Shown here one piece after another: positions 44,627 through 52,739 of a stretch of 64,000 bases of DNA. The translations under genes were made by a program, and so were the position numbers. How positions within the stretch are numbered: position 1 is the first letter of the stretch; every line of letters begins with the position of its first letter. Source of the DNA: Oscillospiraceae bacterium NTUH-002-81 (GTDB taxonomy: Bacteria; Bacillota; Clostridia; Lachnospirales; Lachnospiraceae); assembly GCA_032620915.1 (NCBI GenBank), contig CP136052.1, forward strand, positions 2,146,501-2,210,500. Reading direction: 5' to 3'. Below the pieces are notes generated by a model. The model did not search any database. It was not told the DNA's origin and saw nothing but the letters and a program-made list of their open reading frames with translations.

Positions 44627-44704
44627 TCGAGATTTTTTTCAATCTCGAAATGTATATATTGACCTCTACGCCGCATAAATACGGCATTTTTTGTTGTTTC
44701 TTTC

Positions 44705-44827
44705 TATGACTTCCGCACCGTGGATGTACACATCAACCGCCTGCGGGAACGGCTGAAATACAATCCCGATCTGGATATCCTCACCGTGCGGGGACTGGGA
44801 TATAAGGCCGTGAATCGGGTCATGTAA
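44705..44827 (+). pseudogene. C-terminal remnant of an OmpR-type response regulator
   Basis: Forty codons on the plus strand read YDFRTVDVHINRLRERLKYN then PDLDILTVRGLGYKAVNRVM and stop. This is the end of the OmpR-type winged helix (recognition helix and wing). The receiver domain and the start are gone. It marks the right edge of the island. It is GC-rich like the host. Confidence 0.8.
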
Positions 44828-44858
44828 CATAAGGATGCCTGTGGAACCTCTGTGTATC

Positions 44859-44909
44859 AAAAAAGGATACCTCTTTTTTTCCAATTGGAAATCAGAAGTA
44901 TCCTTTTTT
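44859..44909. terminator. Bidirectional terminator between the regulator remnant and alaS
   Basis: AAAAAAGGATAC (44859-44870) pairs with GTATCCTTTTTT (44898-44909), with T-runs on both strands. Confidence 0.8.
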
Positions 44910-44935
44910 ATCGCAGGCCGAATCCTGTTGATCGC

Positions 44936-47575
44936 TTACTTGATCTGGCCTTCCAGTACTTTTGCGGCCTCTGCCAGTGCAGCGTCCACTCCTGCCGGGT
45001 TCTTACCACCGGCCTGTGCCATGTTCGGACGTCCACCGCCGCCGCCGCCAACGAGTGCCGCAATGCCCTTGATCAGGTTGCCTGCATGTGCGCCCTGTTT
45101 CAGTGCGCCGTCTGTAGCGGTTGCCATCAGGTTTACCTTGCCGTCAGCCACAGAAGCGATGACAACAACGCCCTCGCCCAGCTTTCCTTTCAGCTGATCG
45201 CCCAGATCACGGAGACCATTCATGTCCACGCCGTCAACCTTCGTTGCCAGCAGCTTCACGCCCTTGATCTCCTGTACCTGTCCCATAACATCACCCAGCG
45301 CTTCCTGTGCCAGCTTGGATTTCAGGGACTCGTTCTCGCTCTGCAGTGCTTTCAGCTCTGCCAGAAGGTGATCTATCTTCTCAGAAACATTGGCAGGCGT
45401 GCCTTTTACAGCTCTGGCAATCTCTTCTACCTTTGCTTCCATCTCTTTATAATAACGGAATACACCATCGCCGGTCAGCGCCTCGATACGGCGCACGCCA
45501 GCTGCGATACCAGCCTCAGATACGATCTTGAAGGTGGTGATCACACCGGTATTCTTTACATGCGTACCGCCGCACAGCTCCACGGAGAAATCTCCCATGT
45601 TGACCACGCGCACCTGATCGCCATATTTCTCACCGAACAGTGCCATAGCGCCGGACTTCTTCGCCTCGTCCAGAGACATGACCTTGGTCACAACCGGAAG
45701 GGATGCCTGGATCTCTTCATTGACGATCTGCTCCACCTTGGCGATCTCTTCCTGGGTCATTGACTGGAAATGCGTAAAGTCGAAACGCAGACGGTCACAG
45801 GTCACCAGAGAACCTGCCTGCTCCACATGATTGCCCAGAACCATACGCAGCGCTTTCTGCAGCAGATGGGTAGCACTGTGATTCTTGCCGGTGTCGATCC
45901 GGTTCTTCTCATCGACAGTCAGTGTCACCTTGTCTCCCACTTTAAACATACCGCGGGTAACGGTTCCCACATGGCCGATCTTGCCGCCCAGCAGATGGAT
46001 CACATCTTTTACCTCAAACTCTGCATCCGGCAGGGTAATCGTTCCGATATCTGCCTGCTGTCCGCCCATGGTTGCATAGAACGGCGTCTCGTCTACAAAG
46101 ATGGTTGCATTCTCACCCTCGGTGATGGCCTGTACCACAGCTTCCTCCGTTGTCAGCACGCGGATCGGAGATTCGCAAACCAGGTTGTCATATCCGACAA
46201 AGGCTGAAGTCACGGAAGGATCGATCTCCTCATATACGGTAGCGTCTGCACCCATGTAGTTTGTCGTCTTCCGGGCACTGCGGGCTTTCTTTCTCTGCAC
46301 ATCCATGGCAGCCCTGAAACCATCCTCGTCCACCAGGAAGCCCTTCTCCTCCAGGATCTCCTTTGTCAGATCCAGCGGGAATCCATACGTATCATAAAGC
46401 TTAAAAGCATGCTCGCCGGACAGGGTCTTCTGTCCTGCAGCAGTCATCTCTTCCTCCATATCAGAAAGGATACTTAAGCCCTGATCAATGGTCTTGTTGA
46501 ACTTGTTCTCTTCCTCAGTCAGTACCTTGAAGATCATTTCCTTCTTCTCTTCCAGCTCCGGATAACCATCCCTGGAACCATTGATAACAGTTTCACTTAA
46601 ATTGGCCAGGAAGCTTCCCTCGATGCCCAGCAGTCTTCCATGACGGGCTGCACGGCGCAGCAGACGGCGCAGGACATATCCTCTTCCCTCGTTGGAAGGC
46701 ATGATACCGTCAGAAATCATAAAGGTACAGGAACGGATGTGGTCTGTGATCAGACGAATGGAAACGTCCTTCACCGGATCGGTCTCATATTCCGTATGTG
46801 CCAGCTCACACACACGGTTACGCAGTGCCTCCAGTGTGTCCACATCGAAAATGGAATCCACATCCTGTACAACCACGGCCAGACGTTCCAGTCCCATACC
46901 GGTATCAATGTTCTTCTGTTTCAGCTCGGTATAATGGTTGTGTCCATCATTCTCGAACTGGGTAAATACGTTGTTCCATACCTCCATATACCGGTCACAG
47001 TCACAGCCTACGGTACATCCGGGTTTGCCACAGCCATATTTTTCTCCGCGGTCATAATAAATCTCGGAACACGGGCCGCAGGGTCCTGCGCCATGCTCCC
47101 AGAAGTTGTCCTCCTTGCCGAACCGGAAAATCCGGTCTGCCGGAATGCCGATCTTCTTATTCCAGATATCAAACGCCTCATCATCGTCCTGATAAACAGA
47201 CGGATACAGACGATCCCTGTCAAGGCCGACAACCTCTGTCAGGAATTCCCAGGACCAGGCAATCGCCTCGTTTTTAAAATAATCTCCGAAAGAGAAGTTA
47301 CCAAGCATCTCAAAAAATGTACCATGACGGGCTGTCTTGCCGACATTCTCGATATCACCGGTACGAATACATTTCTGACAGGTCGTTACACGTCTTCTCG
47401 GCGGAATCTCCTGTCCGGTGAAATATGGCTTCAGCGGAGCCATACCGGAATTGATCAGCAGCAGGCTGTTGTCATTGTGCGGTACAAGAGAAAAGCTCTT
47501 CATCGCCAGATGTCCCTTGCTCTCAAAGAATTCCAGGAACATTTTTCTCAGTTCATTTACACCGTACTTTTCCAC
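44936..47575 (-). CDS. alaS: Alanyl-tRNA synthetase
   Basis: An 879-residue class II synthetase. The catalytic core begins ELRKMFLEFFESKGHLAMKS and has motif 2 around FKNEAIAWSWEFLTEVVGLD. The editing domain carries the zinc-site residues HSATHLLQKALRMVLGNHVE and CGGTHVKNTGVITTFK. The C-terminal DHHA1 and oligomerisation domain includes KLLATKVDGVDMNGLRDLGD and GGGGGGRPNMAQAGGKNPAG. All parts are intact. It has its own promoter at 47628-47656 and no T-box is visible. Confidence 0.98.
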   Translation of the reverse strand: MEKYGVNELRKMFLEFFESKGHLAMKSFSLVPHNDNSLLLINSGMAPLKPYFTGQEIPPRRRVTTCQKCIRTGDIENVGKTARHGTFFEMLGNFSFGDYFKNEAIAWSWEFLTEVVGLDRDRLYPSVYQDDDEAFDIWNKKIGIPADRIFRFGKEDNFWEHGAGPCGPCSEIYYDRGEKYGCGKPGCTVGCDCDRYMEVWNNVFTQFENDGHNHYTELKQKNIDTGMGLERLAVVVQDVDSIFDVDTLEALRNRVCELAHTEYETDPVKDVSIRLITDHIRSCTFMISDGIMPSNEGRGYVLRRLLRRAARHGRLLGIEGSFLANLSETVINGSRDGYPELEEKKEMIFKVLTEEENKFNKTIDQGLSILSDMEEEMTAAGQKTLSGEHAFKLYDTYGFPLDLTKEILEEKGFLVDEDGFRAAMDVQRKKARSARKTTNYMGADATVYEEIDPSVTSAFVGYDNLVCESPIRVLTTEEAVVQAITEGENATIFVDETPFYATMGGQQADIGTITLPDAEFEVKDVIHLLGGKIGHVGTVTRGMFKVGDKVTLTVDEKNRIDTGKNHSATHLLQKALRMVLGNHVEQAGSLVTCDRLRFDFTHFQSMTQEEIAKVEQIVNEEIQASLPVVTKVMSLDEAKKSGAMALFGEKYGDQVRVVNMGDFSVELCGGTHVKNTGVITTFKIVSEAGIAAGVRRIEALTGDGVFRYYKEMEAKVEEIARAVKGTPANVSEKIDHLLAELKALQSENESLKSKLAQEALGDVMGQVQEIKGVKLLATKVDGVDMNGLRDLGDQLKGKLGEGVVVIASVADGKVNLMATATDGALKQGAHAGNLIKGIAALVGGGGGGRPNMAQAGGKNPAGVDAALAEAAKVLEGQIK

Positions 47576-47627
47576 GTTATTTCCTCCTATATATATAGAT
47601 TCATAAAAAATCCGTACAATCTAAATT

Positions 47628-47656
47628 ATTATAAGATTTTAGGAAATCTTTGTCAA
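47628..47656 (-). promoter_or_regulatory. alaS promoter
   Basis: TTGACA (47651-47656) and TATAAT (47628-47633), read on the minus strand, are 17 bases apart. Confidence 0.8.
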
Positions 47657-47669
47657 GGAATCCCGGCGA

Positions 47670-48455
47670 TTACTTCTCCAGCACAAGGATTTTGTTGGAA
47701 ATACTGCGGACAGGCGGAATTTTTCCCAGCCATCGGTAAACCGGCATAATTACCGCCATCCCCTCCACCAGGCTGTGTTCTTCTAAGAACCGGAAATCCG
47801 GCAAAAGCGCAGCGAGCGCTCTTCCATCCTTTATCCCCCAGGTAAATTTTGCATGGCTGCCCTCGATGGACTTCTCCCGGAAGCGTTTTACGATCATGGG
47901 GTTCATCACCTCCACGAATACCTCCGCCCTGGCAAACCGCCCGGCAATCACTGCAAATATCTGCCGGACATCCGCCTCCGACAGATACATGGTCAGTCCC
48001 TCGATGATGACCAGCACCGGCGCATCAGATTCTTTGATCTCCCCGCCCCAGTCCTCCATTGCAGACATGGCGATCTGTGAAATCCTTCCGTTTCCCGGCA
48101 GGAGACGCGCCCGCACCGCCATCGTCTCGGGCAGATCCAGATTGTACCAGTGTGCATACCCCTCCATCCGATAGCACCGCGTGTCAAGTCCGCAGGCAAT
48201 GTTCACGACCACCGCACCGGGATTTTTCGCAAGCCATGCTGCCGTCAGCCGATCCAGCACGATCGTGCGGGCAATGACGCCGCTGCGCATGGCCGAATCC
48301 CTTTCCGCAAGAGAAAAATCATAATCCAGCCGGTCAATGATCTCTTCCGCTTTCCGGTCGCGAATGGCCCCACGCCCGCTGCTCTCCCTGGCCCGGGCAT
48401 AAACCGTCTGCAGCATCGTCTCCGGCACACCGGAGAGCGTTATTTTTTCATTCAT
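47670..48455 (-). CDS. LCMT/TcmP-like class I SAM-dependent methyltransferase
   Basis: A 261-residue methyltransferase of the leucine-carboxyl/polyketide O-methyltransferase group. Motif I is PGAVVVNIACGLDTRCYRME, followed by HWYNLDLPETMAVRARLL (the acidic end of beta-2) and the block VLVIIEGLTMYLSEADVRQI. These are the signatures of the LCM family. The acceptor molecule is unknown. Its stop lies just upstream of the alaS promoter. Confidence 0.85.
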   Translation of the reverse strand: MNEKITLSGVPETMLQTVYARARESSGRGAIRDRKAEEIIDRLDYDFSLAERDSAMRSGVIARTIVLDRLTAAWLAKNPGAVVVNIACGLDTRCYRMEGYAHWYNLDLPETMAVRARLLPGNGRISQIAMSAMEDWGGEIKESDAPVLVIIEGLTMYLSEADVRQIFAVIAGRFARAEVFVEVMNPMIVKRFREKSIEGSHAKFTWGIKDGRALAALLPDFRFLEEHSLVEGMAVIMPVYRWLGKIPPVRSISNKILVLEK

Positions 48456-48549
48456 ATTCCGTCATCCTCCCTTTTGCATGAGTTAGATATTCCTAACAAA
48501 AATATACTCAAAATGGACGGGGCGGTAAGCCTTACCTGCTATCCCTTTC

Positions 48550-49422
48550 CTACAGCAGCTGTAAAGAATAATCCAATATTCTTGTTTTTCTTTCCCAAAG
48601 CATGGTTTTATAAAACTGTTTCTGTAAATCCGTGATAAAAGGTGTCTCATTTACCAGCTTTTCTATCTGTTCCATGTGAATTCTGGGAACGATCCGGCGC
48701 AAAGCCTCATTGCAGCCTTCCAGTTCCAGCGAAGAAATGAAATCAAAATAATTGATCTTTTTCCCATTTAACTTAATCCCCGAAAGCGGAATTTCAAAAA
48801 CACGAAGATTTTTCTCTGCCGGATCATCCAGTGTTGCCCTCATGATTGCTTCATCAGCCTGCGGATAAAGACAACTTCCACAATCATATACCGGGGCCAG
48901 CTTCATCTCATCCTGAACAGTATCATAAAGGAATCCCCAGTTTCCATTGTGTCTATCCCAGTTTCCAATCAACGCATCAACAATAAACATATCCCAAAAC
49001 CAGTTTTCCAGTTCCACCGGATCCATGACCTGTTGCTCCCGGATTGCATTCAAAATATCGGATAATTCTGTCCCATATCCATTGTGTTCCGAATCAATAA
49101 TGGTATTTTTAAGCGAAGCAAAATCCTGTATCACAATACCCGGGGATGTAAAATCTTTACATGCTACAACAATTTTCTCTCTTCCGTTTTTTGAATAAGT
49201 GCCAAGCAGCGTTTCCTGTACAGGGATGCCCACAAGAGCAAAAATATGCGATCCCAGATATTCTGACACACATCCATTGGTATAGCTCATTTCTTTGTTT
49301 CTGGATGGTGGAACCGGGAACTTCAACATATACTGTTCCCCATTATACATGACAGCAATCTTACTGCCATTAGCCCCTGCATATGTCTTATTTCTTCGGG
49401 GAAGATTTGTAAAATCTACCAT
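48550..49422 (-). CDS. HipA/CtkA-like serine/threonine kinase
   Basis: A 290-residue HipA-fold kinase without the N-terminal HipA barrel. Visible parts are MLKFPVPPSRNKEMSYTN (nucleotide-binding region), VACKDFTSPGIVIQDF, the catalytic loop LIGNWDRHNGNWGFLYD and the metal-binding YDCGSCLYP. The protein is close in layout to CtkA-type kinases. Its ATG overlaps the stop of a small upstream gene (49416-49692), with which it forms a two-gene unit. A toxin-antitoxin or regulatory role is possible but unproven. Confidence 0.82.
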   Translation of the reverse strand: MVDFTNLPRRNKTYAGANGSKIAVMYNGEQYMLKFPVPPSRNKEMSYTNGCVSEYLGSHIFALVGIPVQETLLGTYSKNGREKIVVACKDFTSPGIVIQDFASLKNTIIDSEHNGYGTELSDILNAIREQQVMDPVELENWFWDMFIVDALIGNWDRHNGNWGFLYDTVQDEMKLAPVYDCGSCLYPQADEAIMRATLDDPAEKNLRVFEIPLSGIKLNGKKINYFDFISSLELEGCNEALRRIVPRIHMEQIEKLVNETPFITDLQKQFYKTMLWERKTRILDYSLQLL

Positions 49423-49692
49423 TCCTTTTCCCCCTTCATTCTAAGATATTTTCTGCGCAAGTATTCGGCCTGCCGCCGGGAAATCTCCTGATCGACTTCC
49501 GCTGAATTGATGTCCGCATTCAGTTCACACCAGTACAGATCCCAGTGCAGATCTCTTTTTCCCGCATCCTCTATCGCCCAGGATTTTTTTCATAGCCTCC
49601 AGGGAGGTAAGCAAATAAGGAGGAAGTCCTTTTTCCAGATAGGTTTCGTCCTCCGGCAAACCTGTTTTTTCATTATATTTTGTACTGCTCAT
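49416..49692 (-). CDS. Small partner protein of the HipA/CtkA-like kinase (one frame break)
   Basis: About 91 residues when a seven-A run near 49589 is shortened by one. It begins MSSTKYNEKTGLPEDETYLE and continues LEAMKKSWAIEDAGKRDLHW, DLYWCELNADINSAEVDQE and a basic helix ending KGEKEW. The stop TAG overlaps the kinase ATG. GGAGG lies ten bases before the ATG at 49692. Small proteins of this kind regularly precede HipA-fold kinases in Lachnospiraceae; an antidote or adaptor role is inferred. Confidence 0.65.
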
Positions 49693-49831
49693 GACGATCC
49701 ATTCCTCCACAAATTATGCAATCATCCTGATCTGCTTGCGCTCATTATATCGGTACTTTCTGTGTTTGTCAATTTCATGGCGTTCCCTAAGCCTCCAAAT
49801 ATGACAGGACGTAATTTCCTGTCATACAAAA

Positions 49832-49871
49832 AAGCACCCCGGCAGAACGTTTCCATCCCGTCGGGGTACTT
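49832..49871 (-). terminator. Terminator of the D-galactonate-type operon
   Basis: AAGTACCCCG pairs with CGGGGTGCTT on the minus strand, with a following T run. A second perfect hairpin, ATGACAGGA/TCCTGTCAT, lies just beyond at 49801-49825. Confidence 0.8.
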
Positions 49872-49909
49872 CTATGCACCAATATTTTTCTGAAAATCAG
49901 GCGTTTATC

Positions 49910-50864
49910 CTAGACTACCTGGAACTGCAGCTCCTTGCCTTCGATCTTGGCAGCAGCGTTCTGTGCGCAGATCAGGCTGACAGCGCCGATGGCTTCCTTG
50001 GAGTACATACCGATATGGGGGGTAATGATGACATTCTCCAGGGTACGCAGCGGATTGTCCTCTGCCATGGGTTCCTGCTCGGATACATCCAGAGCGGCAC
50101 CTGCGATATGGCCGGATTTTACTGCCTCATACAGGTCATGCTCATTCACGATACCGCCTCTTGCGGTATTGATGATGTAAGCACCCTCCTTCATGGCAGC
50201 CATCTCTTTTGCAGAGATCATGTCTCTTGTCTCATCTGTCAGCGGCAGATGCATGGAAATAATGTCTGCGTTTTTGATGATCTCATCGATAGAAGAAAGC
50301 GTTACAAAGGACTTGAACTCTTCCGGTACTTCTTTTTACATAGGGGTCATAAGCCAGCACTTTCATGCCAAAGCCGTTGGCTCTTCTTGCCACGTTCTTT
50401 GCGATCGCACCGAAGCCGAAGATACCCAGTGTCTTGAAGCATACGTCAACACCGATGGCCGGTTTCCACTCGCCGTTTCTGACACGGTTGTTGGCAATCA
50501 CGATATTTCTCGTCACAGCCAGCATGAGGCCGATGGCCAGGTCAGCAACCGCATTGGAATTGGTTCCCGGTACGTTGCAGACAGCAATGCCGCACTCTTT
50601 TGCTTTTTCCAGCGGAATGTTGTCAAGACCTGCACCATGCTTGCAGATGATCTGCAGGTGGTCACATTTTTCCATCACTTCTTCCGGGAACGGATGTGCA
50701 CCGATCACCAGTGCATCATACTCCGGAATGATTCTGTTGAACTCGTCCTGATCGAAATCGGTTCCCTTGAAGGTGATCTCGAATCCGGCATCCTCTAACA
50801 CTTTCTTCGGTTCGTCACTGATCTTACCAAAAGATCTGGATGTAATTAAAACTTTCTTACTCAT
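49910..50864 (-). CDS. D-2-hydroxyacid (phosphoglycerate-type) dehydrogenase (one frame break)
   Basis: About 317 residues of a SerA-like NAD-dependent dehydrogenase. The catalytic domain has CKHGAGLDNIPLEKAKECGI; the Rossmann motif is LGIFGFGAIAKNVARRANGF. The frame breaks after AYDPYVK at a five-A run near 50331. With four A it continues EVPEEFKSFVTLSSIDEII into MHLPLTDETRDMISAKEMAA and NTARGGIVNEHDLYEAVKSG, with the catalytic histidine near SEQEPMAEDNPL and ITPHIG. Its ATG overlaps the dgoK stop (ATGA). In this operon it may reduce a hydroxypyruvate- or sugar-derived acid. Confidence 0.83.
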
Positions 50865-51858
50865 TTTCTTCTCCTTTTAAACCAACAATCTTCCGGAGGC
50901 CTTCTACGGCATAGCTCTTTGTCGCAGAGATCGGCATCCAGACAATGTTTTTGATATAAGGACTTCCTTCAAAAATAATGGAGAACAGTCTGTACATAAA
51001 TTCATCAGATACGATAACCAGCGTATCGCAGCCTTTCCAGAAATGCTCACAGTAGTATTCCAGTGACTTGCGCACGCCGCCATTGACAACGCCTTCTCCA
51101 TAGGAGAAACGCTGCAGCAAGGTTCCGCTTTCCATGATCCGCATGGCATGGCAGATATACAGGGAACGGTTGAAGCCCAGCCGGTCCAGATTCTCCAGCG
51201 CCTTATGGATCATGTCCGGATCCAGGTCATCTGCGGTCGCTTCCACGTCAAGTATCGGAGCCATAATGGTCTCCTTTTTCAGCGCATAGAAAAGCTCACC
51301 GGTGAAGTTGGAAATGATGTCGCTCACCACGTCGTCCTTGACATAGGTCACATGGGTGTGGGAGCCGGGCATCATCAGTGCCGCATGGGTGATGCCTTTG
51401 CTGCGCAGTTCATCCAGCGTACCGATGATTTCGATCTCCTCGCCTCTCATGTTCCCCACAAAGGAGAAATCGTCATTTACCGTCTTCAGTCCCGGAACCA
51501 GATAAATATTTCTGTGGAACAGGGTGTCCTCGTAATGGCAGTAAACGCTGTCCGCAAACTCCTGGACAGACAGCGGCACCTTCAGATGGGGCACCTCTTT
51601 CATGCCATAAGGGGAGGTGATCATGCCGGACATATAGATGCTTGTCACATCCTCCTCCGTCAGATGTTTTTCCTGTAAAAGCTTCGTATAAAGCTCGTAC
51701 AGTCCCTCAATGAGCACGCGGTTGCTTCCCTCGATGGAGGAATTTCTGGATCCCACGTTCTTCTTGTCCACATATAAAACCTGAAAATCCTTGTCCAGCA
51801 GATAGATTCTGCTGTTGGATGTCCCCGAATCAAAATATACGATATACTTACCCATCAT
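50857..51858 (-). CDS. dgoK: 2-dehydro-3-deoxygalactonokinase
   Basis: A 333-residue DgoK-family kinase that phosphorylates 2-keto-3-deoxygalactonate. The ASKHA-type N-terminus is MMGKYIVYFDSGTSNSRIYL; other parts are YMSGMITSPYGMKEVPHL, LVPGLKTVNDD, ALMMPGSHTHVTYVKDD and the C-terminal VSDEFMYRLFSIIFEG. It is about 40 residues longer than the E. coli enzyme. It lies between the aldolase and dehydrogenase genes and completes the D-galactonate route with DgoD. Confidence 0.85.
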   Translation of the reverse strand: MMGKYIVYFDSGTSNSRIYLLDKDFQVLYVDKKNVGSRNSSIEGSNRVLIEGLYELYTKLLQEKHLTEEDVTSIYMSGMITSPYGMKEVPHLKVPLSVQEFADSVYCHYEDTLFHRNIYLVPGLKTVNDDFSFVGNMRGEEIEIIGTLDELRSKGITHAALMMPGSHTHVTYVKDDVVSDIISNFTGELFYALKKETIMAPILDVEATADDLDPDMIHKALENLDRLGFNRSLYICHAMRIMESGTLLQRFSYGEGVVNGGVRKSLEYYCEHFWKGCDTLVIVSDEFMYRLFSIIFEGSPYIKNIVWMPISATKSYAVEGLRKIVGLKGEENE

Positions 51859-51875
51859 ACACTCCTGTGATCGAA

Positions 51876-52529
51876 TTAGCAGTTGCTCAGTGCTTCCATG
51901 TACTCTTTTGCAACAGCTGTGATCTCGTCAAATCTTCCCTCGTTTACAAGCTTTGCGCTTACCAGGTTGCCGCCGCAGCCTACGCCTACGCAGCCAGCCT
52001 TGATGAACTCAGCACAGTTCTGAGGATTTACGGAACCTACTGCGGTTACCGGGATATGTTTCAGAGGAGCCTTTAATGCCTTGATGTATGCTGCGCCCAG
52101 AACGCCTGCCGGGAACAGTTTTACGATATCAGCACCGCACTTGTAAGCAAATGCAGCCTCGGTAGGTGTCATAGCGCCGGGGATGGATACCTTGCCCAGT
52201 TTCTTTGTCTCTTTGATAACTTCTTCATCTGTATTAGGAGAAATGATGTACTCAGCACCAGCCTCTACTGCCTGATGTACCTGCTCAACCGTCATAACAG
52301 TTCCTGCGCCAACGCAAACCTTGTCACCAAACTCTTTTGTGATGGTGGAGATTGCTTTCAGCGTATCCTTCTTAGCCTCCTCGCTGGACTGATCGAAGGT
52401 TACCTCTACGCAGTATACGCCGCCCTTGAGCATAGCGTTTACCAGATCAACGATCTTCTCGCTCGGGATGCCTCTTACGATAGCAATGATTTTTCCATCC
52501 AGAATTTTGTTTAAAACAGCCTGTGACAT
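51876..52529 (-). CDS. KDPG/KDPGal-type aldolase
   Basis: A 217-residue class I aldolase cleaving 2-keto-3-deoxy-6-phosphoaldonates to pyruvate and glyceraldehyde 3-phosphate. Catalytic parts are YCVEVTFDQSSEE (Glu), CVGAGTVMTVEQVHQAVEAG and the Schiff-base lysine in ADIVKLFPAGVLG. TAVGSVNPQNCAEFIKAGCV forms the phosphate site. Eda and DgoA cannot be told apart by sequence alone; the dgoK and dgoD neighbours favour KDPGal. It is first after a control region with tandem palindromes. Confidence 0.9.
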   Translation of the reverse strand: MSQAVLNKILDGKIIAIVRGIPSEKIVDLVNAMLKGGVYCVEVTFDQSSEEAKKDTLKAISTITKEFGDKVCVGAGTVMTVEQVHQAVEAGAEYIISPNTDEEVIKETKKLGKVSIPGAMTPTEAAFAYKCGADIVKLFPAGVLGAAYIKALKAPLKHIPVTAVGSVNPQNCAEFIKAGCVGVGCGGNLVSAKLVNEGRFDEITAVAKEYMEALSNC

Positions 52530-52581
52530 AATAAATTTCCCCTTTCTTCTTCCTCATTGTTGTTATTGTGTATCATACTTT

Positions 52582-52615
52582 ATAAAATATTTTATCATAG
52601 ATAAAATATTTTATT
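52582..52615. promoter_or_regulatory. Tandem palindromes upstream of the aldolase gene
   Basis: ATAAAATATTTTAT occurs twice (52582-52595 and 52601-52614), each copy a perfect palindrome with centres 19 bases apart. A TATGAT -10-like box lies between them and the aldolase start at 52529. The repeated symmetry suggests a dimeric repressor binding on one DNA face. The regulator is not in the window. Confidence 0.5.
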
Positions 52616-52675
52616 CGTTAAAATCATATACCAGTTGTCAGATAAAGTCAACCGGTTACAGAACATTCTTATAAT

Positions 52676-52738
52676 CGTTCAGATGCGCCATTCGCAGAAC
52701 CGCGCTCACGCGCTGCCCGCATCACGTATAACTGAACG
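52676..52738. repeat. Dispersed intergenic repeat, copy C
   Basis: Bounded by CGTTCAG (52676-52682) and CTGAACG (52732-52738). Inside, GCGCCATTCGCAGAACCGC (52685-52703) matches 18 of 19 bases with the minus strand of 6781-6799 and is close to 15124-15139. It ends one base before the stop codon of the LarA-like gene. Confidence 0.5.
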
Positions 52739-52739
52739 G

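Larger units (their letters stand above)
38056..44704. mobile_element. AT-rich mobile island with Tn1549-type remnants and an IS110 insertion
   Basis: The stretch between two truncated host genes holds an ABC transporter, histidine kinase and response regulator, an excisionase-like protein, an IS110 element, an XRE regulator and a relaxase tail. Base composition is clearly more AT-rich than the flanks, except for the relaxase part. The right edge near 44628-44704 has two hairpins (44628-44647, and GCCG/CGGC near 44671-44686). No integrase is present, so the element is not self-mobile now. Exact ends are estimates. Confidence 0.6.

Noticed and set aside
44705..44827. The response-regulator tail as a vanR remnant tied to the VanG/VanT pair.
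   Set aside because: It is 34 kb away, only 40 residues remain, and nothing in them is specific to VanR.
49801..49825. Perfect hairpin ATGACAGGA/TCCTGTCAT between the small kinase partner gene and the terminator at 49832.
   Set aside because: Not called as a feature by itself: it has no T run in either direction. It could be part of a promoter region of the kinase pair.
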